Source: Diplolepis rosae | Taxonomy: Eukaryota > Arthropoda > Insecta > Hymenoptera > Diplolepididae | Assembly (NCBI GenBank): GCA_030998225.1 | Contig: JAPYXD010000581.1 | Coordinates: 6,211,501 to 6,275,500, forward strand | Direction of reading: 5' to 3' | DNA: 64,000 nucleotides | Shown: positions 12,122 to 24,372 of the stretch, piece after piece | How the letters are laid out: every line of letters starts with the position of its first letter | Position numbering within the stretch: the stretch's first letter is position 1 | The notes under the pieces: model-generated | Seen by the model: only the letters and a program-made list of their open reading frames with translations | Databases searched by the model: none | Told to the model about the DNA's origin: nothing | Made by a program: the position numbers and the translations under genes

Positions 12122-12310
12122 TTAAAGGGGTCCGACATCTTTAATGTTTTTTTAATATCAATAATATTTTATTATTAAAATTAAAATTTATTAATATTTT
12201 ATAATATTTTTGGACATTTTTTGACATTGAATAACTTTTTTGTTTTTTAACCCATTGTCATGATTCTTCTTTTATTTTGTTCCTTACAATGTGTAGCAAC
12301 TTTTTGGGTA
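12122..12310 (+). repeat. Pal-1 left-arm fragment
   Basis: Begins TTAAAGGGGTCCGACATC and stops where a second Pal-1 left end begins at 12311. Central arm sequence (TTTTGTTTTTTAACCCATTGTCATGATTC) is conserved. Confidence 0.65.
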
Positions 12311-12620
12311 TAATGCTAATTAAGGGAATCCGCCATATTTAATTTTTTTTTTTAGTTCAGACCTTCCATATAATTTTTTTTATGTTTACTACCTTTATTT
12401 TGGAAGTTTTTGGTTTTTTTTAAATTGCAGCACCTTTATGTATCATTAAACTAAAAATTTTGAGATATTTCGGCTTTTTTAGGACATTTTTTGACTTTTA
12501 ATATCTTTTTTGCTTTTGATCCAATTGTGATGAATCTTTTTTATTTTCTTATTTACAATATGTAGCAAATTTTTGGGTATGAAAAGCACTCAAACTAAAA
12601 AAATAACTATAAGCTTTTTT

Positions 12621-13876
12621 ACATTCTCATCATGGATGAGAAGGTATTGGTTTTATGTGAGAAATGACTTTCGAAAATTTCATCAAATCTTTACGTTTTG
12701 AGACCCCCTGAGTCCGAAAAAAGGGTTTTTACGAAAGTGTCTGTCTGTCTGTCTGTCTGTAGTAGGTCGTGTGCGGCATAACTCTCGATAGAATTATCAG
12801 ATTTAATTGAGCTTTGGTACACTTTATCGGAGCCGAAAAAGTAAGGACAAGTTCGTTAACCAGCCGCATCCAATCAAAATTGAGGGATGGAGCACTACTT
12901 TTGTGTTTTTGAAAATAATTTTTTGAAAAAATCAAAAATTCCAATCCTAGTTTTTGATAGTGCTCATAAATCTCTACAAATTATCCTCATAACATTTTTT
13001 GATTAAATCAAAATTAGAAATGTTACAGCATATTCAAATTCGAAAAAAGTCAATATCAAAATTCCATTTTCCAGTTAAATTATACGAGATACGAAAAAAC
13101 GTTATGATACAATATTATTGAATACATAAAGGCCTACAAATTTAAATTATAACATTTTTTCATAAGATGCATATTTTTCTTTTTAATTAAAAAAAAAACT
13201 ATTGAAAATCCAAAATTCAATTTTTTAACAATAATATTGGAAATACCAAAAAAACGTAAGAATACAAAGTTGTTCGTTTCAAAAAGATCTACAAATGTTG
13301 TCTGGCGCAGTTTCTGAAAAAACATATATTTTTCGTTTCAATTCCAAAAAATACGATAAAAATGAAAAAATTCCATTTTTTAGACAAAATATGTGAAATA
13401 CAAAAAAAACGTTTAAATGGAAAATTGTTTACCTAAGTGAGGTCTACAAATTCTGATAAAGAAATTTCGGGACAGGATGTATATTTTATTTTTTGATTTT
13501 TAATATTGAAAAAATTCGATTTTTTTCACCAAAATATGTGAGATACGAAATAAGCGTTGTTCTGCAAAATCGTTTCCTTAAATAAAGTCTACGATTGTTT
13601 TTCCTTTTTAGATATGTGGAAGAAAGTAAATTCTTTTAATCATGTAATTTATTAAAAAGTTATACTGAAATGTATACAGAAAATCGAGCGCGAAGCGCGA
13701 GTGTCATAATGAGAATGTGTTCCTTAAGGCCGATAGAGCCTTAAGTAAATTGAATTTCCTGTTTCACTTAAATTCAAAAAGAAATTCAGTGACTTTGAGA
13801 AAATGTGTAATTCACATCATTTGTAATATTATTATAAAATTGGTTTGAGCGCGCAGCGCGACGATCGAGTATTACG
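12621..13876 (+). mobile_element. HINE/DINE-like element, near-complete copy
   Basis: It starts ACATTCTCATCATGG, has GTCT units at 12740-12761, a conserved region with CCAGCCGCATCCAATCAAAA, then about four degenerate units of roughly 120 bp (each with AAAATATGTGAGATACGAAA-like words). It then has CGAGCGCGAAGCGCGAG and the inverted terminal word ATAATGAGAATGT at 13706-13718. The conserved 3' flank continues to about 13876 but lacks the full GC hairpin cluster of the 48.8- and 55.2-kb copies. It has no coding capacity and is probably mobilised in trans if it is a Helentron derivative. Confidence 0.6.
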
Positions 13877-13945
13877 GGAAGACTTCCTTATATTGCCTAG
13901 TGGCTCTGCCTGGCGGCTATAAATGATTTCAAATTAATTAGTTGA
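13872..13945 (-). repeat. SINE tail fragment
   Basis: The words GCCTAGTGGCTCTGCC and ATTTCAAATTAATTAGTTGAG match the tail of the tRNA-like SINE at 59830-59890. The tRNA-like part is missing here. Confidence 0.55.
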
Positions 13946-14300
13946 GTTAAAAAAAAGTTGAGTTAAATAAAAAGTTATTAAAAGTCAAAAAATGTCCAAA
14001 AAATGCGCAAAAAACTCAATATTTTTGATTTAAAGATACATAAAGGTGCTGGAATTTCTAATAAAAAACAAAACCTTTTTAAATAAAGGTACTAAACATA
14101 AATAAATATTATATGGAAGGTCTGAATTCAATAAATAAAGGTATTAAGGTAGTTCGATCACAAAAATAGATAATTTTGCTTTCAAGAATAGCAATATTAT
14201 TATTGAAGGGCTAGTTTGAAAGAGAAAAGATTATTTTCCATGAAAAAAATTTAAAACACAAAAAAATAATTTTATTAATAAATTGAAGATATATGTTGAT

Positions 14301-14578
14301 GTGATTTATTCAAATCTAAAAATACAGAAAAAGGGTTTTTGCTAACATAGGATATTTTGCATACAAAATTTTTTGTAAAAATTTAACAAGTAATTATAAT
14401 TATGTTTTTACATGTAGGTAAATAAATTTTGATATTACTTTGAGGTAAATATTTCATTCACATAACCTAACAAACTAGATACCAGAAAGCATTTTTTGGA
14501 AGGTTGGAATTAAGTGTCTAAATATAAAAAATATTTTTAATTGACATTCGTGCATGGAATTGTAGATTGAAATTTTTG
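14301..14578. mobile_element. Hammerhead-element core, copy lacking the ribozyme
   Basis: The sequence from GTGATTTATTCAAATC to GAAATTTTTG matches 1604-1870 closely throughout. Homology stops at both ends exactly at the edge of the ribozyme halves seen in the 1.6-kb copy, so the catalytic core is absent. The breakpoints coincide with the presumed self-cleavage region. Confidence 0.65.
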
Positions 14579-14584
14579 TGGTGT

Positions 14585-14885
14585 AGTTTTTAATATACAT
14601 ACATACACAACCACACACACACCGACACAAAATATATATATATATATACACATATACATATATATACATACACATACATATACATACATACACATACATA
14701 CACATACACATACATACACATACACATATATACATACATATATATATATATATATAATCACGCATGCAATATATACACATATATATGTGCAATATACAAT
14801 GTACATATACTATACAATATGCATACGTACATACACACATACATACATACATATGACATGCACATAACATTATATATACCACACA
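14585..14885. repeat. CA/TA compound microsatellite
   Basis: A run of ATACATACACATAC-type units, about 300 bp. It generates long but meaningless cysteine/tyrosine/valine-rich frames on the minus strand. Confidence 0.95.
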
Positions 14886-16037
14886 TATAAAATATTTTCA
14901 AATTCTTTAAATATTATTTCTTTTGGTATGAAGTGCAATCTGTAAATTTTATTTAATTCAACATTTTTTTCTTTGGCATATTTTCCTTAGAAATTTGTCC
15001 GCTGTGATACTTTTTTAGCAAGAAGAACTGAAAAATTGATAGTTTTTTTGCAATGACTTAGAACATAAAGAGTCCGTAGAGTTATAAAAAAGGCTTTTTC
15101 CCAATCGTGGGTATAGACAATGAGGCTGCTTATTCGGAATGTACACAAAAAGGCCATAAATTTTCATATAATATTGCACATAAAGTTTTCTTTGGTTTGA
15201 GTCTAGATCTAAAATTACCTATGTAAATATTTCTTATGTGTAAAGCAATGAGAATAGCACTGTGTAAAATCCAGTTTTTTGGAAGTAAATTGCCGATTTT
15301 TTGGTTTGACAAGTAGATGTAAGAAAAAATATTGTAAAAAAAAATAAGATGTGTAAATAAATTTAGATGCGATTGTACATAGAAAGAAAAAAATTTGTTT
15401 ACATAAATAAAGGTATGAAAAGACGTAGAGAGCCGCGAAAAAAATTCTAGGAGTAATTTTATCGAAATCTAATAGTAATGTCTTAGTGTTTAATGTGTAG
15501 TACTTTCAAATGTGTAGGTATGGTATTTTTTATTATTAAATTTGTGCACAATTCTATCCAAATTTTTAAATCCTATCACAGACTATATATAGAGTAAAAA
15601 AGGAGGACTAACCTTGATTAAAATTACGACTTTTTGTATAAATGTTATTATCCAGTTTTTTCTTTTTCCGTTTTTTGGGAAGACACATAACTTAGACTGC
15701 ACACACCTCTCCCCTGGGAGATTGACTCGTAAACTGAGTTATGTTTTGGTTTTTAGGCATGCATATTGAGATGAGAGTGGAGGGTAAGATTTTTTTCCCC
15801 TTTAGGGATTTTTTTGGAGAAAGAAAAGGATGTGCTGGAGGTGGCTGGACTGTTAGGACAATGAGAAGACCATAAATTGTAACCGGAGACATAAAGGTTT
15901 CGTCGGCATATTTTGAGTGTTTCCAGAAAGTATGTGTATTTATGTATTTCAGGACTTTCAGGATTTTTTAATATTATGAATTTTGAATGGAGTTAGGCTT
16001 GGTTGTTTAAGAGAGGGAGATAAACATTAATAAATAT
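14886..16037. other. Interior of the TTAA element, no gene seen
   Basis: AT-rich DNA with a few moderately GC-balanced words near 15690-15900. No frame shows a known domain. This may be captured single-copy sequence carried in the foldback element or a further unrecognised insertion. Confidence 0.4.
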
Positions 16038-16146
16038 TTAAAGAATTTGGAAATCTTTCTGTGGAAGAAAAGACGCCTTTGACTGCGTTGGGATTCGAGC
16101 CCAGGTCTTTCGATTGCCGGTCGACTGCTCTAACCACTGAGCTAAA
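16038..16146 (-). repeat. tRNA-derived SINE, copy 1
   Basis: On the minus strand it shows an A-box-like TAGCTCAGTGGTTAGAGC, a TCGA-paired anticodon arm with loop CCGGCAA, and a perfect T arm CTGGGCTCGAATCCCAA with the last pair weakened, followed by GACGC and CCACAG words shared by all copies. The acceptor stem does not pair, so it is not a working tRNA. Confidence 0.65.
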
Positions 16147-16681
16147 TTTTATTTTTGCCCAAACTTATTTTCTTATCGCTTCGAGCCAAATTTTTAAAAA
16201 TGATGCGATTCTAATAAATCATGGTTCATTTTGTTAGTAAAAAGATTCTCTACAACTTGACCGTTTCTAATTTTTGAAAATGAATTCTTTAATGGCTGAA
16301 ATTATAAAAAAACAATTTTTCAAAACAACATTTTTATAAACAAATTGCTGTATTTAATAATAAATAATTCAATTTCGGAAATTGGAAACGGTCTTGTTGT
16401 AGAGAATCTTATTTCTGAAAAAATGATCCTTGATTTATTAGAATCGCATCATTTTTAAAAATTTGGCTCGAAGCGATAATAAAATAAGTTTGGGCAAAAA
16501 TAAAATATATTAATAAAGTTATTTTTTTGTGATTTAAATTTTTTTCATGGAAAATAATCTTCACTTTTTGAAAACAGCCCTTCAAAAATAATATTGCTAT
16601 TCTTGAAAGGAAAATTATCTATTTTTGCCTGAGGTCTAATTTTCGTGATCGAACTACCTTAAGGGTGTCGGATTCCCTTAA

Positions 16682-17459
16682 ACTCGAAAATTCATTAAAA
16701 AGGGAAGATGTCATTGAAAAAAGTCTTGGGCCCAATGGGGCCATAATTAGGTGCCAGGTCCACAGTGTGACTACAGTGCTTAATAGATTTCTCAAAAAAT
16801 TACATCTCTATCAAAATTTCTTTGCAACTCCAAGATTTCATATTAGCAAATCGTAATTTTGAGATTGGGAACTAAAAATGATATGATAAAATTTTCTCAA
16901 GTTACTGAATGATGACTTTTTTTATAACTTCTCATAAAGTGTCTCTTTTGGGGTCTTTATATAATCTTATGGGAATCCTGAAGTTAAAAGATGAATTATT
17001 ATTTCTTAAAGTACTCTTGTACCTTTAGGACCATTTTTTCTTTATTAGAAGCAATTTCCTTTTATAAGTAGAAACTTTCCCAGCGTTTATCGCAGCTTCC
17101 TTCATTAAATGTTTACTCGAACAGCACCCTCTTGAGTTCAGAGTGGATTTGCATGTGAGAATAAGTTGGTGTATGTAAAATACTGCGGGTGTCTTTTCCA
17201 GTAAAGTGGAGCAAAGTGGAGTCAAGTGTCGTTCGTTTCCCAGCGACCCTCTAGCACCCTCGTAGCTTTCTACGTGTCTGTTTCTGTTTCTACTCGACTC
17301 TAGCCACGCGCTTTTCAATCCTGGATTAGCTTGGGATCACGTCAAAATCAACAGCTGGGCGACAAATTCGAATTCGTTGGGGTTCAAATGTCAACGAGGC
17401 CTTACAATCAGCAGTTATCGTAATTCTATTCCAATCGAAATTTACTTTCCACTTTTATT
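16682..17459. other. Low-repeat stretch, no gene assigned
   Basis: A 97-codon frame at 17025-17318 (minus) has no recognisable domain. The 17100-17440 segment has balanced composition and no match elsewhere in the window. Confidence 0.35.
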
Positions 17460-18425
17460 AAGGGCAAGTGATACTTAGGAAATTAGCTAATTTTATTGAT
17501 TTTAAGTTTCTATATTTTTGTGATTTAAATATACGAGATACGAGAAAAATATTAAGTGGCAAAATTTTTCATTTCAAGAATATATACAAATTATATAATG
17601 ACAAAAAATCCAATTTTCCCGCTAAAATATACGAGATACGGCAAAAATTTTGGGAAATAACATTTTTGATTGCAAAAAGATCTACAATTTTGCTTATTAC
17701 TATTTCTTCAAAGGAGGTATATCTTTATTTTATTAATAAAAAATGTTAGTACAGATAAAAACTTTTGGTTTTCAGAACTATAAAAGATACGAAAACAATG
17801 TTGCATAAAAAATTGTTCATCTTAAGAAGAGATACAAATTTTTTTCAGACCATTTTATGATCAGACACGTAGTTTTTGTCTTAATTGTAAAAAACGTTAT
17901 CAAAAATGTAAAATTCCATTTTACACCAAAATTAGAAGGAATACGAAAAAAATCTTAAGAATCAAAAACATTTCTATGTTCATACACATATGCACTATAC
18001 GAAATACGACAAAAAATGCTAAGAAAAAATTGTTCAATTTAAGAAGATATACACATTCACTTCACACCATTTTATGACCGGGCACGTAGTTTTTTTGTTA
18101 ATCGTAAAAAATGTTATCAAAAATTAAAAATTCCATTTTGCACCAAATTTAGCCGGGATGCGAAAAAAATGTTAAAAAAAAAATAATTTGTTTCAAAAAT
18201 ATCTACAAATTTTCTATTAACATATTTTTCATAGGAGTTATATCTACTTACGTTATGTATCAAAAACATTTTTATAAAAATCAAAAATTCAATTTTCCCG
18301 CCAAAATGTTAGAACTACGAAAAAAATGTTTGAAAAAAAATCATTAATTTCAAAAAGATCTACAAATTTCGTCTCAATTTTTTCCTCATAGGAGTTAAAT
18401 ATTTTGTTAATTAGTGAAAAATATT
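17460..18425 (+). repeat. Tandem units of HINE type, about 120 bp each
   Basis: Words such as ATATACGAGATACG, AAAAAGATCTACAAATTT and TCCATTTTGCACCAAA recur every 100-150 bp, six or seven times. The same kind of unit forms the interior of the HINE-like elements at 12621 and 49137. Neither terminal motif is present, so this is an internal or expanded fragment. Confidence 0.6.
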
Positions 18426-18429
18426 ATTT

Positions 18430-20040
18430 TTTGTACGCTGTACACTGAAAATTATCCTTGTCGGTGTCGTTTTGCGTGCGGAAAGATGATTTTTCCGCAA
18501 TCGTGCGCTAAAATTTTAACTTGCGGAAAATTAAAACAAAGATAAGATTTTACCTCACTATTGCGGGAAAATCAACTTTCCGCACGAAAAATGACACCGA
18601 TTCGGTGAACTATCGGTATCGTTTCTATCACGTGCAGAACGTATTTTAACGCACGCATTTTCTGCAGTAGTGCGGGAAGAACATTTTTTCCGCACGAAAA
18701 CGACACTAAATAGCCTAACTATCGGTAAACAGCGAACAGAAAATATCGTTCGTATCACGTGCAAAACGTATTTTAATGCGCAAGCGAGTCGCGTCTCGCT
18801 CTTGTGTTGAAATCCGCCTTTCCGCACCTGATACGAAATATACTAATTTTCTCCGCTGTAAACCAAAGGTTAACTTTGTCGGTTTCGTGTTACGCGCGGA
18901 AAATTTATTTTCCCGCACTCAGGCGGTAAAATTTTAAACTTGCGGAAAATTAAAACATAGATAAGATTTTAGCTCACTAGAACGGGAAAATCATCTTTCC
19001 GCACGAAAAACGACACCTATTCGGTGAACTATCGGTATCGTTTGTATCATGTGCAGAACATATTTTGACGCGTGTATTTCCCGCAGTAGTGCGAGAAAAT
19101 CATTTTTTCCGCTCGAAAAACGACATTTAATCGCCTAACTATCGGTAAACAGCGAACAAAAAATATCGTTCGTATCACGTACAGAACGTATTTTAACGCG
19201 CCAGCGAGTCGCGTCTCGCTCTTGTGTTGAAATCCGCCATTCCGCACTTGATACGAAATATACTAATTTTCTCCGCTGTACACCAAAGGTTAGCTTTGTC
19301 GGTTTCGTGTTACGTGCGGAAAATTTATTTTCCCGCACTCAGGCGGTAAAATTTTAAGCTTGCGGAAAATTAAAACAAACATAAGATTTTACCTCACTAT
19401 TGCGGGAAAATCAACTTTCCGCACAAAAAATGACATCGATTCGGTGTACTATCGGTATCGTTTGTATCACGTGCGGAACGTATTTTAACGCGCGAGCTTG
19501 TCGCGACTCGCTCTTGCGATAAGATACGTATACTAATTTTGTCCGCCGTACACCGATGTTTGCCTTGTCGGTGTCGTTCTGCGTGCAGAAAGTTGATTTT
19601 CCTCCACTAGAGCGGTAAAATTTTAAGCGTGCGGAAAAATCAACTTTCCTCACGAAAAACGACACCAAATCGGCTAACTATCGGTATGCAACGAACAAAA
19701 ATTATCGTTCGTATCACATGCGGAACGTATTTCAAGGCGCGAGCGACTCGCGTCTTTCTCTTGTGTTAAAATGCGGCTTTCCGTACTAGATACGAAATAT
19801 ACAAATTTTGTCCGCCGTACACCGAAAGTTAGCCTTGTGGGTGTCATTTTGCGTGCGGAAAGTTGATTTCCTGCACTAGTCCGTTCAAAATTTAAGCTTG
19901 CAGAAAATTAAAACAAGCTTAAGACTTTACCTCAGTTGTGAAGGAAAATCAATTTTGCGCACGCAAAACGTCACCGACGCGGCTAACCAACGTTACACAG
20001 CGAACGAAAAATATCGTTCGTATAACGTGCGGAACGTTAC
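18430..20040 (+). repeat. 420-bp tandem repeat, GC-richer than its surroundings
   Basis: TGCGGAAAATTAAAAC starts at 18522, 18941 and 19361, giving 419- and 420-bp steps, with shorter, more diverged units to 20040. Each unit contains several inverted CGTGCGGAAA / TTTCCGCACG pairs and the words ATCGTTCGTATCACGTGC and CGACTCGC. Arginine/serine-rich frames on the minus strand follow the repeat and are not genes. It may be a local satellite or an amplified transposon fragment. Confidence 0.85.
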
Positions 20041-21182
20041 TATGAGAATATTTTTCTTGAAGCCAATAGAGCCTTAAGTAAACGGAATTTCGAATATTTA
20101 TTACAGTCTAAAAAATTGTTTTCGCACTGTAAATTGAAAACACTTGCTTTCTAACTAACTTTGTAAATATCTCAAATGTTTTCTAATAATAATTTTTAAC
20201 AAACCCCAGATAATTTTCAAGCATGTACCAAATAATAAGTCGTTGCACCGACTTGTTTTAAAATTAGCATAAACATAACATAGGCTTTTTCCAACTTTCT
20301 TGCTTCTCAGTTTACGCTCAAAACGTTTGAGAAAGCAAAGGAAATAAATAGCCTCTTTATACTAATCATTCTTCTCCCTCAGGGTGAATCTAACATTGTA
20401 TAGGTATACACTATATGTATACATATATTATATATGCAAATGTATAGTAACCTCTGTCAAGCACAATTAGGAAAACAAAGTAGCCAGACCAGTTCTTCTG
20501 AGAAGCATCACTGGTGAATGTTAATTAGCGAATAGTCGTTTCGCGTGTGAATAGTGATGCAAGGCGTTTCTGAGCTTCGATCAAGAATGATTATGGGGGG
20601 TGTTTCAGGGTGTGAATAACTACACAGCGATAATCTGTTGCCGCACGACCATGACTTCGCACTATGCGAGTTACAATCCAAATGGACGGCATACCAAGTT
20701 GGTTTAGACTTCATATTCAACATCGAGTAGTTGCCGGAGAATCATCAGTACAATGGATTTTTTGTATTGCCATTATACCGCAAACGCCTCACCATTCATC
20801 ATTTGTCATTACTCAAGTTAGTTTTTCATTGTATGCGGTTTCTTTTCGGTGCATGATTTTATATAATCGGTTATTGTAGAGTTTAAATTAAACTCGATGC
20901 TTCGCAAACAAAAGGTGTTCATAGGGTGAAGGAACCAATTGTCGAGGAACTAGTTACCTCGACAACATTGACATTTTCACTCTTTAAAAATAGAACATCT
21001 AAGTAGTTAAAAACTGTTTTTTTATAAAAGAAATTAATAAAGCTTTTATTTTCCATAGAATCTCATTTTAAAATGTGAATTGCATCATGAAAAAACCAAT
21101 TGCTCAATATCTGGAACTATTTTTTGAATTTTTTAGTGTGCAAAACTTTAAAGCGTTTTTCTGAAACTTGTTATTTTTGAAG
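20041..21182. other. Stretch without recognised features
   Basis: Partly balanced composition at 20460-20880 with overlapping 71-codon frames on both strands, neither with a known domain. It is bounded by repeats on both sides. Confidence 0.35.
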
Positions 21183-21400
21183 TTAGTGTACGCAATAACT
21201 CAAAATCTACTGGATCAATCGTTTTGAAATTTTGCACAGTACTTCTTCACATAATTCACCAGGTACATCTGGGAGGTTTTTTGTTTATTTTGATAATTAT
21301 TAATTTTACAATAACAAATTAGCCGATTTTTTAGCGTAAATCGGTTTTTTGGCTTCAAAGTCACTCGCTCAATTTTCAATATTTTTTCATGAAAATTTAG
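21183..21400 (+). repeat. Dispersed repeat, partner of 6470-6845
   Basis: Same order of words as the 6.5-kb copy (CTCAAAATCTACTGGATC, TTTTGCACAGTACTTC, TCACTCGCTCAATTTTCAA), without the 160-bp middle segment. Confidence 0.75.
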
Positions 21401-21539
21401 GCAAATATTATGTATATATATTTTTTATATATATTATTTATATATATTGATATATTTTTATTTTGATATGATATTAAAATTTTCTGGATAGTGAATTTTT
21501 GAACTTTTGAAGTTAGATAATAATACATTGTGCAACTAG

Positions 21540-22520
21540 GGAAAATAAATGCTTTTACCGTGTTGAACCCAATTTTTTTCTACTGGGGGATTGAAAAATG
21601 GATTTATTTGCCCCGCACGTGTCAATAAAATTCACTTTATGACCCGCTAGTAAAAAAAAGTACTTTTTACGATCGCGGATACGAAAAAATGTATTTTTTC
21701 TACTAACGGGTGATAAAGTGTATTTTATTGTCCCCTGCGGGAAAAACAAGTCGATTCAATTTTTTGTGAAAAAACAGGTAATTTTATAAACAAATAGATT
21801 TTTCATAGCGCCTCTTTTGAAAATCCGATTTTCGGTACCTGTAAAGCGGGACGAAACTGCGATTTTCAACCCTGGGGCGCAACTTTAAAGGTAGGGTTGC
21901 AAACCGCACTTTCGTCCCGCTTCAGAGGTACCGAAAATCAAATTCTCAAAACAGTTGCTATGAAAAATAGTATGCATTACTCGAAACAAAACACATCGAT
22001 TGCAAACTTCACACTCGTTTGCAATCGCTGTGTTTCGTCCCTTGTAATGCAATATACTATTTTTCAAATATGGTACTAATTTTTACACTCTTTGGTTGTA
22101 TTTTCGTTATTTTTATCGATAAATGTTCCTCAAATATTCCAGAGTATTGGATTACCCATTCCCAAATTTTTACAGTATACTTTGCAATATTTAAGAAACA
22201 TTTATCGATAAAAAAATTGAGAAATAATTTATACAAAATTTGAAAAGAAAATTATTTGTTTATAAAATGGCCCATTTTTTTTATTAAGAAAAAATTGAAT
22301 CGATTTCTAATGAATATGTTTATAATTATCGTGTGGCATTAATATTTCGACTCTCAAAAGGAAGTTTTTTTATTAGTGGGTCATAAAGTGGACTTTATTG
22401 TCAGAAAGTGGATTTGTTTGCCCCGCACGGGGAAATAAAGTCCACTTTATGGCCCGCTAGTAGAAAAATCCATTTTCTGATCCTCCAGTAGAAAAAAAAT
22501 CGTGTGCGATACGGGAAAAA
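21540..22520. repeat. Cluster of short palindromes with CGCTAGTAGAAAAA words
   Basis: 21590-21750 and 22370-22510 both contain inverted pairs such as AAGTGGACTTTATT and CCGCTAGTAGAAAAA. Between them, 21825-21945 is a palindrome whose arms hold AAGCGGGACGAAA and TTTCGTCCCGCTT. A similar palindrome with AACACA/TGTGTT words follows at 21975-22050. No coding frame is convincing. Confidence 0.6.
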
Positions 22521-22869
22521 CATAAATGTTGCTGGTGTAGTTGTTACCTTCGCTTTGCTTGGGCTTCAAACTTCACATTCGCAAAATAAATTTTTTTTCT
22601 ATTGTACTATCGGGTCATAAAGTATATTTTATTTCTCGACAGAATATCAATCAATTCGATCTGTCGCTGAATCCAAGAATATGTCACATAATACGTTGGC
22701 GCGCTATGTAAAGAAGATCAATTCTAATCTCTTTCTTTTTAATTTTCTAGAAAAAAAAAACTAGTTTTTATGTCATTTGCAACCATTCAATAAACATATT
22801 TCATCCATATTTTTCGTTTTTGATTTAATTAAGATGGATCTCACAATACTGTAATTTTCCTAATTTTAC
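22521..22869. other. AT-rich stretch, nothing recognised
   Basis: No repeat match or plausible gene seen. Confidence 0.4.
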
Positions 22870-24190
22870 TTTAATCGAAAAATGTTGTTAGGATAATTAG
22901 TAGAGATTTATGATAGGGCAGAAGTTTCAGATGTATATTCTGACGAACATTTTTTTTTTGAGTTAGAGGGTAAATTCTTGCCCAAACCTAAGAAGTTCTG
23001 AAATTTTTCACATGCCATAACCAAAAGGTGATAACAAAAGCTACTAAAAAGAAGTTTATAAAAAAAAAATCACTTCTCGGAAGACAGTCAAAACGGGCAA
23101 AAACTGACCCGAAATTCGTTGATTTTGAGTTACACGCTAAATTTTCACTCAAAACTGAAAACTTCTGACGAAATTTTTTTTTTTTCTTTATGGACGTATC
23201 ATGTTCTTAACTTTTATAACAATAGGATTAAGACAAGCCCTACGTTTCTATATGCATTATCTTGCTCAAAAACACGAAAACTGACCAAAAAATCGTTGAT
23301 TTTAAGTTAGACGGTAAATTCTTGCCCAAAACTAAAAACTTCTGACATTTTCACATACCACACTCGAAAGGTAATAACAAAAACTACTAAAAAAAAACAT
23401 TTAAAAAGGATTCCCTTGTCGGAAGACCCGTCTTACGATTCTAAATGCAATATCTTGCTCAAAAAGACAAAAACTGACCCGAAATTCGTTGATTTTGAGC
23501 TCGACGGTAAATTTTTGTCCAAAAATAAAAACTTCTGGTATTTTCCACATGCCCGACCCGAAAGGAGATAACAAAAGCTACTAAAAAAATATTATTAAAA
23601 AAATTCACTTGTCCAAAGACAGTCAAAACGGGAAAAAAGTGACCACAAAATCGTTGAATTTAGAGGGTAAATTCTTACCCAAAACTAAAAACTTCTGACA
23701 TTTTGTACATGCCACACCCGAAAGGAGATAAAAAAAGCTACTCAACAAAAATTTATAAAAAAAATTCACTTGCTGGAAGACAATCAAAACGGGCAAAAAG
23801 TGAAGTTTTTAGTTTTGGGCGAGAATTTACCGTCTAACTTAAAATCAACGAATTTCGGGTCAGTTTTTGCCCGTTTTGACTGTTTTCCGACAAGGGAATC
23901 TCTTTTAAATACTTTTTTTTGGGTAGCTTTTGTTATTACCTTTCGAGTGTGGTATGTGAAAAATGTCAGAAGTTTCTAATTTTGGGCAAGAATTTACCGT
24001 CTAACTCAAAATCAACGAATTTCAGGTCAGTTTTTGTGTTTTTGAGCAAGATATTGCATTTAGAAACGTAGGACGGGTCTTTCACCTATTGATATTGATA
24101 ATTAGACATGACACGTCCATAAAGAAAAATAAAATTTTTCGTTAGAATATACGTCTGAAACTTCAGCGCTATAGATTTATGAGCACTATC
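22870..24190. repeat. Tandem repeat followed by its own inverted copy
   Basis: Units of 155-195 bp carrying GTAAATTCTTGCCCAAAACT, ACTTCTGAC and CGAAAGGAGATAACAAAAGC repeat five times from 22960 to 23790. From 23800 the complement of two such units follows, ending with the inverted form of the 22890-22950 flank (AGAAGTTTCAGATGTATATTC against ATATACGTCTGAAACTTC). The whole is therefore a large foldback with a tandem interior. Confidence 0.75.
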
Positions 24191-24194
24191 AGAA

Positions 24195-24372
24195 ATCAGT
24201 ACTTGAATTTTTGATTTTTTCCTAACGTTTTTTTTTCAAAAACAAAAGTAGTGCTTAATCCCTCAATTTTGAATGGATGTGGCTGGTTAACGAACTTGTC
24301 CTTACTTTTTCGGCTCCGATAAAGTATGCCAAATCTCAATTGAATCCGATAATTCTATCGAGAGTTCAAACT
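24195..24372 (-). mobile_element. HINE-like element fragment
   Basis: Inverted relative to the 12.6-kb copy; contains GGATGTGGCTGGTTAACG and CTTTTTCGGCTCCGATAAAG and stops before the microsatellite. Confidence 0.6.

Larger units (their letters stand above)
14148..16658. mobile_element. TTAA-flanked foldback element, 2.5 kb
   Basis: Terminal inverted repeats begin GGTAGTTCGATCAC, and both ends are flanked by TTAA (14144-14147 and 16659-16662), the host sequence being a Pal-1 end. A small sister copy is at 53674-53942. The right part (16155-16505) is itself a palindrome around an AT-rich turn. The left part holds a hammerhead-element core (14301-14578), a CA/TA microsatellite and a tRNA-like SINE. 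TTAA duplication is characteristic of piggyBac and some Kolobok elements; no transposase is present, so the superfamily is not proven. Confidence 0.75.
12311..16681. repeat. Pal-1 copy C, expanded to 4.4 kb by nested insertions
   Basis: The left arm (TTAAGGGAATCCGCCATA at 12314 to about 12610) and right arm (13970-14147, finishing at 16659-16681 as TTAAGGGTGTCGGATTCCC) are the two halves of one Pal-1 copy. A HINE-like element occupies 12621-13876, a SINE tail follows, and a TTAA-flanked foldback element occupies 14148-16658. The last insertion sits exactly in the TTAA near the Pal-1 end and has duplicated it. Confidence 0.7.

Noticed and set aside
14475..14882. 135-codon cysteine/tyrosine-rich frame, minus strand
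   Set aside because: It is the translation of the CA/TA microsatellite and changes to an equivalent frame when shifted.
18558..19668. Several arginine-rich minus-strand frames of 66-89 codons
   Set aside because: They repeat with the 420-bp tandem unit and differ by frameshifts between units, so the frame is not maintained.
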